From Rhodospirillales bacterium (lineage in GTDB: Bacteria; Pseudomonadota; Alphaproteobacteria; Rhodospirillales; JAOUPW01), in contig JAOUPW010000058.1 of assembly GCA_029879665.1 (NCBI GenBank), positions 1-8,286 of the forward strand: 8,286 nt of DNA. Direction: 5' to 3'. This document shows positions 1 through 4,327 of this stretch, one piece after another. The first letter of the stretch is position 1. Every line of letters begins with the position of its first letter. The notes below the pieces were generated by a model that was not told where the DNA came from, did not search any database, and saw only the letters and a list, made by a program, of their open reading frames with translations. The translations under genes and the position numbers were made by a program.

Positions 1-42
1 GCCACCGCCGCCACCGCCGCCACCGCCGCCACCGCCGCCACC
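1..42. repeat. 9-bp tandem repeat encoding a glycine run
   Basis: The unit GCCACCGCC is repeated about 4.7 times up to the window edge. Read on the minus strand it gives GGT-GGC-GGC codons, and so the 14-glycine run of the exported protein. Such an array can change length by slippage in units of three glycines without shifting frame. Confidence 0.9.
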
Positions 43-192
43 TTTGGCGAAGGCGGAAACAGGTGTGAAGCCGGCTGTGTCAGTGTCAAACGCGACCGGG
101 GCCGTCACCAGGCCAAGGGCCAGGATGCTGACCGAGGCCATAAATCCAAGGCGAATATGGTCAAAGGGAATTCGCGAATCTGTTTTTTTCAT
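1..192 (-). CDS. Exported glycine-run protein, N-terminal part (cut by window edge)
   Basis: I do not recognise the family. The frame opens at an ATG at 192-190, preceded 5 nt upstream by a perfect AGGAGG (203-198), and stays open to the edge, giving 64 residues. It begins MKKTDSRIPF, followed by a hydrophobic stretch at about residues 15-33 (GFMASVSILALGLVTAPVA). An AFA-K site at 47-50 resembles a signal peptidase I site, so the protein is probably exported to the periplasm or surface. The positive residues lie somewhat far from the hydrophobic core, so a retained membrane anchor is possible. Residues 51-64 are 14 consecutive glycines, encoded by a 9-bp repeating unit, and the run continues past the edge. 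A Gly-rich linker or a low-complexity surface protein are both possible. The gene shares an upstream element with the gene at 628-969, which suggests co-regulation. The rest of the protein is needed to assign a role. Confidence 0.62.
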   Translation of the reverse strand, partial: MKKTDSRIPFDHIRLGFMASVSILALGLVTAPVAFDTDTAGFTPVSAFAKGGGGGGGGGGGGGG

Positions 193-197
193 TTCAA

Positions 198-203
198 CCT
201 CCT
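198..203 (-). promoter_or_regulatory. Ribosome binding site of the glycine-run gene
   Basis: A perfect AGGAGG on the minus strand lies 5 nt before the ATG at 192-190. It is the main evidence that this start is real, because only 64 codons are visible. Confidence 0.75.
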
Positions 204-314
204 AATTCCGTAGGCACCAAAACTAAGTTTCCGAATTCGTCGGGCGCGAATTTTAAAAAACTGCCCGAAACGTTCTTTCCAGCTTGGCCTTCTGACGGGA
301 AATCCGATCATTAA

Positions 315-343
315 ATGATGCCGATGAGCGGGAATATTGTCAA
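315..343 (-). promoter_or_regulatory. Candidate promoter of the glycine-run gene
   Basis: On the minus strand a perfect TTGACA (343-338) is followed 17 nt later by CATCAT (320-315), a 4/6 match to a sigma-70 -10 box. It lies about 120 nt before the start codon and directly downstream of an AT-rich tract that could act as an UP element. The same arrangement is seen upstream of the gene at 628-969. The -10 match is modest. Confidence 0.4.
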
Positions 344-348
344 TCAAC

Positions 349-380
349 CAAATAATTACAGTTTAATGAAAAGAATAAAT
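349..380 (-). promoter_or_regulatory. AT-rich element, copy 1 (shared with 1108-1139)
   Basis: This stretch begins CAAATAATTACAGTTTAAT and matches 1108-1139 at 27 of 32 positions, 18 of the first 19 identical. In both places a GTCAAT (TTGAC on the minus strand) lies 4-5 nt on the gene-proximal side. It is a candidate operator or UP element for the minus-strand gene at 192. The role is inferred. Confidence 0.45.
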
Positions 381-456
381 ACAAAAAATTTAAATATAAT
401 GATATATAATTACTTGAACATGAAGGCACGTTCATTTTCCCTGTTCCTTTCCATTT

Positions 457-481
457 TGGGCCATTTTGGGCCTTTTTGGGA
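457..481 (+). promoter_or_regulatory. Triple TGGGN repeat with 10-bp period (MraZ-box-like)
   Basis: TGGGC (457-461), TGGGC (467-471) and TGGGA (477-481) are separated by exactly 5 nt. This matches the format of the MraZ operator described in E. coli: direct TGGGN repeats with 5-nt spacers. The array lies 265 nt upstream of the glycine-run gene start, with CCCA on that gene's coding strand, which is the same relative orientation as the array before mraZ. It could also be a short tandem repeat that matches by accident. Confidence 0.4.
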
Positions 482-547
482 TTGGGGTGCAGGGTTCCAT
501 GAAGAAATTTACGGATCGTGGTTGAGATGCCGACGTCGTCGCTGGCC

Positions 548-572
548 GGATTGATCCGTTCGGGATTTGCTC
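548..572. repeat. 25-bp direct repeat, copy 1
   Basis: The 25-bp sequence starting GGATTGATCC is repeated at 604-628 with one mismatch (T at 559, C at 615). Similarity extends upstream through ACGTC.TCGC to about 533, allowing one base of length difference. The spacing is 56 bp, as expected for a local duplication. Confidence 0.8.
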
Positions 573-603
573 ATTGTAATTCCGCAAATACGTCTTCGCG
601 GTT

Positions 604-628
604 GGATTGATCCGCTCGGGATTTGCTC
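604..628. repeat. 25-bp direct repeat, copy 2, abutting a stop codon
   Basis: This copy differs from 548-572 at one base. Its right edge coincides with the TAG stop (630-628) of the minus-strand gene at 628-969, so the repeats form the immediate 3' flank of that gene. No GC-rich hairpin with a T-run is seen, so it is not an obvious intrinsic terminator. Confidence 0.8.
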
Positions 629-969
629 TAGCCGAGAAAACCAGCATTCTTGCCGGTTCGGCCGCTGTAAACGAACTTCGTCTCTTTCTTCGGTCGGTTA
701 CCAATCCAGGCGAAAATATCCGTCCCCTTTGTGCCGAAAAAGGCTGCTGCGACCGGGGCCGCCCCCGCCAGCAGCATGATCAGCACGGTTTCGGTACCTG
801 ATGCATTCAGCATCTGTTCCAAGGTCACTGCGGCGCCGGCGGAAACCGTGGCCGCGATTACGGTTACGAAGAAGGTGGTCACCTTGCCGGCAATGGCTGC
901 GGATAAAGTGGACGCCATCATTGAACCTGCCGTTGAAATCAGCATCGCAATTGTCATCGCCGATACCAT
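628..969 (-). CDS. Small hydrophobic membrane protein, function unknown
   Basis: I do not recognise this 113-residue protein. The ATG at 969-967 is preceded 5 nt upstream by a perfect AGGAGG (980-975), the same arrangement as in the glycine-run gene, which favours this frame over the overlapping plus-strand frames. The sequence is rich in Ala, Met, Thr and Val. Hydrophobic segments lie at about 3-27, 30-50 and 61-79, followed by a basic, hydrophilic tail (residues 91-113, including NRPKKETK). This predicts two or three membrane helices with a charged tail. There is no cysteine and no obvious catalytic motif. It shares an upstream element with the glycine-run gene, which suggests joint expression. 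It could be a holin-like or other small inner-membrane protein, but nothing in the sequence settles that. Confidence 0.55.
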   Translation of the reverse strand: MVSAMTIAMLISTAGSMMASTLSAAIAGKVTTFFVTVIAATVSAGAAVTLEQMLNASGTETVLIMLLAGAAPVAAAFFGTKGTDIFAWIGNRPKKETKFVYSGRTGKNAGFLG

Positions 970-974
970 TATAT

Positions 975-980
975 CCTCCT
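975..980 (-). promoter_or_regulatory. Ribosome binding site of the small membrane protein
   Basis: A perfect AGGAGG on the minus strand lies 5 nt before the ATG at 969-967. It is the strongest single sign that this ORF is translated rather than being a shadow frame. Confidence 0.7.
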
Positions 981-1072
981 AAATCAGTTCTTTAGCCTCT
1001 TGCTTGCCCTAAGGAAGTCTGTGGGCGCCTGCGGCGAAAAGGCCTTGGCCAACGGGGTTTAAATCTATTGTT

Positions 1073-1101
1073 ATTCTTCAGCTAAAAGATAAAAAAGTCA
1101 A
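1073..1101 (-). promoter_or_regulatory. Candidate promoter of the small membrane-protein gene
   Basis: On the minus strand TTGACT (1101-1096) is followed after 17 nt by AAGAAT (1078-1073), a 4/6 match to the -10 consensus. It lies about 104 nt before the start codon, adjacent to the AT-rich element at 1108-1139, exactly as in the glycine-run gene. Confidence 0.4.
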
Positions 1102-1107
1102 TAATAT

Positions 1108-1139
1108 CAAATAATTACAATTTAATTACAATAATCAAT
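1108..1139 (-). promoter_or_regulatory. AT-rich element, copy 2 (shared with 349-380)
   Basis: This copy begins CAAATAATTACAATTTAAT and matches copy 1 at 27 of 32 positions. It contains two TAATTACAAT motifs (1112-1121, 1123-1132) 11 bp apart. The inverse of the motif, ATTGTAATTA, occurs at 1160-1169. It is a candidate binding site for a regulator shared by the two small minus-strand genes. Confidence 0.45.
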
Positions 1140-1171
1140 TAGTATATATTTAATTTTTTATTGTAATTAAA
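1121..1171. repeat. Perfect 14-bp inverted repeat in AT-rich spacer
   Basis: TTTAATTACAATAA (1121-1134) and its exact reverse complement (1158-1171) flank a 23-nt AT-only-like loop. There is no GC stem, so a regulator-binding palindrome is more likely than a terminator. Confidence 0.7.
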
Positions 1172-1345
1172 GTTTGATAAAATTGTATTTATTTGAAAGT
1201 ATTTGACGTTCCCCTTGGGCCTTAAATTCTGCAGATTCGTTGATTTTTTTACCCATCATGGGGTTTGGGAAAGGCGTTCCGGCCAAGGTAAGGTGGGTGC
1301 GCTTGGAACAAAATTTTTACCCGCAGAGGCAGTTCCGAAACACCT

Positions 1346-2218
1346 ATGAAATTCCACGACATCCTTCTCACCCTTCTGGTTGTCTTTCTCTGGGGCGTAA
1401 ATTTTGCCGCCATCAAGGTAGGGGTGAATCATTTTCCACCCATTTTCATGACCGGGCTCCGCTTCGTGCTGGTGGCGGGGGTGCTGGTTCCGTTTTTCAG
1501 ATTTCCCACCGCCCAGGCCGGCCGGATCCTGGGCCTGTCCGTCGTTTTCGGGGTCTTCCATTTCGGGACCGTGTTTCTGGGAATTACCGGCGTCGACGCG
1601 GCGGTCGCGGCTATCGTCCTGCAACTGGGCGTTCCCTTTACCGCTCTTCTGGCCTGGCGAATTCTGGGAGATCGATTCGGAATGCGGCTGATCACCGGCA
1701 TGGTGCTGGCGTTTTTGGGCGTGGTCATTCTCGCCGGCGAACCGAAAACCGCCTCCAGTCTGCCCCATATGTTGGTGCTGGTGCTCTCGGCCCTGGCCTG
1801 GGGATACGCCAATATCCAGATCAAGCAGATCGGGCCGATTAATCCGCTCTGCCTGACCGCCTGGATGGCGATGTTCGCCATGCCGCAATTGCTGATCCTG
1901 TCGGCGGTGGTGGAAACCGGGCAATGGAATGCGGTGCTTTCGGCGGGCGGAACGGAATGGGGGGCGTTGCTGTTCGCCGGGCTGGGCTCCACCGTCATCG
2001 GGTATGGGTTATGGTACTTTTTGATCGGCCGGTACGAGGTCTCCCGGATTGTGCCATTCGGCCTGCTTACCCCGCTCATTGGCGTTGCCGCCGGCGTGTT
2101 GTTGCTGGGTGAGATCCTAACCTGGCAAAAGGTCTTCGGCGGTCTGATCACCGTGAGCGGCGTTGCCATCATCCAACTGCGCCGGCAGCATATGGGACAA
2201 CATCGGGACGTGGACTAA
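1346..2218 (+). CDS. EamA/DMT-family metabolite exporter
   Basis: This 290-residue inner-membrane protein belongs to the drug/metabolite transporter superfamily. It has two tandem EamA repeats (about residues 5-131 and 142-277) and roughly ten predicted helices, the usual size and layout. The N-terminus (LLVVFLWGVNFAAIKVG, then PPIFMTGLRF) and the C-terminal stretch GRYEVSRIVPFGLLTPLIG closely resemble, from memory, E. coli EamA, which exports O-acetylserine and cysteine. A similar amino-acid-metabolite export role is possible, but substrate cannot be read from sequence in this family. The ATG at 1346 matches the family N-terminus, and no nearby in-frame start lies upstream. Its ribosome binding site is poor (AGAGG, 17 nt away). 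The stop overlaps the next gene's start by one base (TAATG), so the two are probably co-transcribed. Overlapping ORFs in other frames are shadows. Confidence 0.93.
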   Translation: MKFHDILLTLLVVFLWGVNFAAIKVGVNHFPPIFMTGLRFVLVAGVLVPFFRFPTAQAGRILGLSVVFGVFHFGTVFLGITGVDAAVAAIVLQLGVPFTALLAWRILGDRFGMRLITGMVLAFLGVVILAGEPKTASSLPHMLVLVLSALAWGYANIQIKQIGPINPLCLTAWMAMFAMPQLLILSAVVETGQWNAVLSAGGTEWGALLFAGLGSTVIGYGLWYFLIGRYEVSRIVPFGLLTPLIGVAAGVLLLGEILTWQKVFGGLITVSGVAIIQLRRQHMGQHRDVD

Positions 2219-2889
2219 TGCCATCAAACTTTTCTTCCAATTTCGATACCCGTCCCGCCGGCACCGTCGTTGACATGTTGATTTTTCATTACACCGGCAT
2301 GGAAGACCGGGAATCCGCCCTCGAACGGCTGTGCGATCCCTCCTCCAACGTCAGCGCCCATTATCTGATCGGCGAAGACGGATCGGTTGAAGCCCTTGTC
2401 GCCGAAAAACATCGTGCCTGGCACGCCGGCGAGGCCGCCTGGCGGGGACAGTCCGACATCAACGCCCGGTCCATCGGTATCGAACTGGTCAACCCCGGTC
2501 ATGAATTCGGCTATCGGCCGTTTACGGAAAGCCAGATGCTTTCAGTGGAGATTCTGGCGCGGGAGATTCTAGACCGCCACCCCATTCCGGCGCGCAATGT
2601 GGTCGGCCATTCGGATGTGGCGCCCCGGCGCAAGACCGACCCGGGTGAGCTGTTCGACTGGCGGCGGCTGGCGGAACGGGGAATTGGTCTATGGCCGGAC
2701 GAAGGCGCGGCCGGCAGCGGAGAAGCGGAAGATACGGCCAACCTTTTAATCCAATACGGCTATGAAATCATGGACTTACCTATGACCATCGCCGCCTTTC
2801 AGCGTCATTTCCGCCCGTCCCGTATCGACGGGGTGGCAGATGGAAAGACCGCAGGGGTGCTGCGCGCCCTTCTTTCCATGATTGCTTGA
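2218..2889 (+). CDS. ampD: N-acetylmuramoyl-L-alanine amidase, AmpD-like
   Basis: This is a 223-residue zinc amidase of the Amidase_2 family. It cleaves the bond between MurNAc (or 1,6-anhydroMurNAc) and L-alanine in muropeptides. Visible key residues are the zinc ligands His24 (IFHYTG), His131 (GHSDV) and Asp141 (KTDPG), the conserved Lys139 before it, the WHAG motif at 68-71 and Glu89 in GIELVN. Residues about 173-220 resemble a PG-binding-1 domain (IAAFQRHFRPSRIDG), so the protein carries a wall-binding module that the short E. coli AmpD lacks. That is closer to AmiD-type enzymes. No signal peptide is visible, which favours cytoplasmic muropeptide recycling. It starts inside the exporter's stop codon (TAATG) and is followed by rnpB. 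The amidase call is firm; recycling versus another wall role is inferred. Confidence 0.93.
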   Translation: MPSNFSSNFDTRPAGTVVDMLIFHYTGMEDRESALERLCDPSSNVSAHYLIGEDGSVEALVAEKHRAWHAGEAAWRGQSDINARSIGIELVNPGHEFGYRPFTESQMLSVEILAREILDRHPIPARNVVGHSDVAPRRKTDPGELFDWRRLAERGIGLWPDEGAAGSGEAEDTANLLIQYGYEIMDLPMTIAAFQRHFRPSRIDGVADGKTAGVLRALLSMIA

Positions 2890-2899
2890 CCATGACCGC

Positions 2900-2927
2900 T
2901 TGACGTTCGGTTTTTCCGGAATACCTT
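2900..2927 (+). promoter_or_regulatory. Candidate rnpB promoter
   Basis: TTGACG (2900-2905) and TACCTT (2922-2927) are separated by 16 nt, and RNase P RNA should begin 6-7 nt later, a fitting distance. The -35 is strong and the -10 weak. The site lies just after the amidase stop codon, which would let rnpB be transcribed on its own. Confidence 0.5.
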
Positions 2928-2932
2928 AGCGG

Positions 2933-3346
<414 letters not shown>

Positions 3347-3521
3347 TTTATTTCAGTTTTTCAATGGGATAGGCAAGTCTTGCAAAGACAAAAGCGCCGT
3401 TCGCGGGAAAAATATTTATAATTCCGGACAATCAATACTCTGTTTGATCTTCCGGGCTTATAGAAAAACGAAATGGAAATACTGGCGAACTTCCGGCCGG
3501 ATCCGGGTCCTGTACCCCAAA

Positions 3522-3560
3522 ATTGAGGGTTTTTACGCTACAAAGTCCTCCTCCCTCAAT
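3522..3560. repeat. Inverted repeat ATTGAGGG / CCCTCAAT
   Basis: ATTGAGGG (3522-3529) and CCCTCAAT (3553-3560) are exact reverse complements with a 23-nt loop. TCCCTCAA recurs as a direct copy at 3573-3580, 21 bp after the one at 3552-3559. The site adjoins the LexA-type box. A regulator site or weak hairpin is possible. Confidence 0.55.
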
Positions 3561-3575
3561 ATAACTTTACAATCC

Positions 3576-3604
3576 CTCAAAAGAACATAGTGCGAACATA
3601 AAAT
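3576..3604 (+). promoter_or_regulatory. Candidate LexA-regulated promoter
   Basis: TAAAAT (3599-3604) matches the -10 consensus at 5/6. CTCAAA (3576-3581), 17 nt upstream, is a weak 3/6 match to the -35 box. The LexA-type box fills the spacer between them, the classic position for blocking polymerase. Transcription would start near 3611 and run toward mraZ with a leader of about 245 nt. Confidence 0.35.
3583..3597. promoter_or_regulatory. LexA (SOS) box, GAAC-N7-GAAC
   Basis: GAAC (3583-3586) and GAAC (3594-3597) are separated by exactly 7 nt. On the other strand this reads GTTC-N7-GTTC, the direct-repeat LexA operator established for Alphaproteobacteria such as Rhodobacter and Caulobacter. 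It could place division-gene transcription under DNA-damage control. An 8-base match can arise by chance, but its promoter context makes it notable. Confidence 0.5.
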
Positions 3605-3735
3605 TGCCTGATTTTTCACGCAGTTATGGGTAATCCCAACCCTTGGGGACCGGTTGTTGACAGGACGCAACATACAGTGGAACCGGGAAAATTTGAGTAA
3701 AACTTTAAGAATCCAAGTAATTCCAAGGCCTACCA

Positions 3736-3764
3736 TTGACGCCCATTGTTTCCCATGATATCCC
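3736..3764 (+). promoter_or_regulatory. Candidate dcw/mraZ promoter
   Basis: TTGACG (3736-3741) is a 5/6 -35 match. A TATCCC (3759-3764) lies 17 nt downstream but matches the -10 only at 3/6; CATTAT (3764-3769) is an alternative at longer spacing. The CCCA box array overlaps this whole segment, as expected for an autorepressed promoter. The start of transcription is uncertain. Confidence 0.4.
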
Positions 3765-3775
3765 ATTATGTCCCA
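3741..3775 (-). promoter_or_regulatory. MraZ operator: four TGGGN boxes, 10-bp period
   Basis: Boxes GCCCA (3741-3745), TCCCA (3751-3755), TCCCA (3761-3765) and TCCCA (3771-3775) are separated by exactly 5 nt. On the minus strand these read TGGGA three times and then TGGGC. In E. coli the repressor MraZ binds direct TGGGN repeats with 5-nt spacers upstream of its own gene. Four copies at one box per helical turn, 82 nt before the mraZ start and overlapping the candidate promoter, make autorepression of the dcw operon very likely. Confidence 0.85.
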
Positions 3776-3856
3776 AGAAATGTCTTTGGGGCGCTGGATT
3801 AGTGAGTTTTTTGCCCGAGAGGCATCGCGGCGAAAAAGAATTTTTCGGGGGCCGGT

Positions 3857-4327
3857 ATGGCGCTGTTGGTTGGCAGGTACGTCAACAAGATCGACAAGAA
3901 GGGACGGGTCTCCGTGCCCAAGCCCTTCCGTGATTCGTTCAAGGGACAGGGCTTCTCCGGTCTTTACGCCTATCCTTTGTTCAAGGTTCCGGCGATCGAA
4001 GCCTGTGATGAAGCGTTCATGATCCGATTGAGCAGTAGCCTCGAAGACCTGGACATGTTTTCCGACGATCACGACGATCTAGCTTCGGTCATCCTGGAAA
4101 ACGCCCATCCGCTTCCCTTCGATCCAGAAGGCCGGATCGTTCTTCCCGGCGAACTGCTCGAATACGCCAACATTTCCGCCCAAGCCGTGTTTGTCGGTCG
4201 CGGCGGGCGTTTGCAAATTTGGGACCCGGACTCGTACGCCAAGCACAGCCTTCAGGCATTCGAGCGCGCGCGCACCCGGGGCGCGACCTTGCGACTTCGC
4301 AAGGAAACCGAGGAGGGAACCCCATGA
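3857..4327 (+). CDS. mraZ: Transcriptional regulator MraZ
   Basis: This 156-residue protein is the DNA-binding regulator encoded first in most dcw clusters. It has two AbrB/SpoVT-like halves, each marked by the family signature: DKKGRVSVPKPFR at 13-25 and DPEGRIVLPGEL at 89-100. MraZ assembles into a ring-shaped oligomer whose subunits contact successive TGGGN boxes; four such boxes lie at 3741-3775. The start MALLVGRYVNKID matches the family N-terminus, although the ribosome binding site is weak (a GGGGG tract about 6 nt before ATG). Weak initiation may keep the repressor low. The length is typical for alphaproteobacterial members, slightly longer than in E. coli, with an acidic insert around 63-75 (EDLDMFSDDHDD). 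Its stop overlaps the rsmH start (ATGA). Confidence 0.96.
   Translation: MALLVGRYVNKIDKKGRVSVPKPFRDSFKGQGFSGLYAYPLFKVPAIEACDEAFMIRLSSSLEDLDMFSDDHDDLASVILENAHPLPFDPEGRIVLPGELLEYANISAQAVFVGRGGRLQIWDPDSYAKHSLQAFERARTRGATLRLRKETEEGTP
4311..4317 (+). promoter_or_regulatory. Ribosome binding site fixing the rsmH start
   Basis: AGGAGGG lies 6 nt before the ATG at 4324, inside the end of mraZ. It argues for this start over an in-frame ATG at 4219, which would add 35 residues encoded wholly within mraZ. Confidence 0.8.

Larger units (their letters stand above)
193..627. other. Intergenic region between the two minus-strand small genes
   Basis: I see no convincing gene in this 435-nt stretch. Moving right from the glycine-run gene it holds the leader of that gene, with a 6-bp inverted repeat TCGGGC/GCCCGA at 240-245 and 263-268. 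Next come a candidate promoter (315-343), a very AT-rich block (about 349-420), a three-copy 10-bp TGGGN array (457-481) and a 25-bp direct repeat (548-572 and 604-628). Open frames here, such as 315-554 on the plus strand, lack ribosome binding sites and protein-like composition. Confidence 0.7.
970..1345. other. AT-rich divergent intergenic region
   Basis: This 376-nt spacer separates the minus-strand membrane-protein gene from the plus-strand exporter gene. About 1075-1205 is extremely AT-rich and holds repeated TAATTACAAT motifs, a 14-bp perfect inverted repeat and a candidate minus-strand promoter. A weak plus-strand promoter candidate for the exporter starts at TTGACG (1203-1208), with AATTCT (1225-1230) 16 nt downstream. 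I see no gene in it. Confidence 0.65.
3347..3856. other. 510-nt spacer between rnpB and mraZ
   Basis: No protein gene is supported here. The stretch holds a TTGAGGG/CCCTCAA inverted repeat (3522-3560) with a third copy at 3574-3580. Next are a perfect LexA-type box inside a plausible promoter (3576-3604), a TTGACA (3657-3662) without a convincing -10, and the mraZ promoter-operator with four CCCA boxes (3741-3775). It is unusually long and signal-dense for a leader. Confidence 0.7.

Noticed and set aside
1..42. Short tandem units considered as a CRISPR-like array
   Set aside because: The 9-bp units have no spacers and simply encode consecutive glycines in a supported reading frame.
1121..1171. 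Inverted repeat considered as an intrinsic terminator
   Set aside because: The arms are almost purely A/T with a 23-nt loop and no following T-run typical of terminators, and it lies upstream of divergent genes.
1240..1924. Long plus-frame (1240-1842) and minus-frame (1256-1924) ORFs
   Set aside because: They overlap the exporter gene in other frames, have low-complexity Arg/Gly or His/Gln-rich translations and lack ribosome binding sites. The exporter frame has a clear family match.
3626..3700. 24-codon ORF (MGNPNPWGPVVDRTQHTVEP...) just downstream of the LexA-type box
   Set aside because: I looked for an SOS-induced division inhibitor such as a SidA-like peptide. This ORF is not hydrophobic and has no ribosome binding site, so I do not call it a gene.
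3768..4022. 84-residue ORF starting inside the MraZ boxes
   Set aside because: Most of it is mraZ read in another frame, the translation is Arg/Ser/Pro-rich, and no ribosome binding site precedes it.
3533..4072. Minus-strand ORF of 179 residues opposite mraZ and its promoter
   Set aside because: It runs antisense to mraZ and across the MraZ boxes, shows no recognisable domain and has no supported start.
4219..4323. Upstream ATG extending rsmH by 35 residues
   Set aside because: The extension lies within mraZ and lacks family similarity. The ATG at 4324 has AGGAGGG at 6 nt and the usual ATGA coupling.
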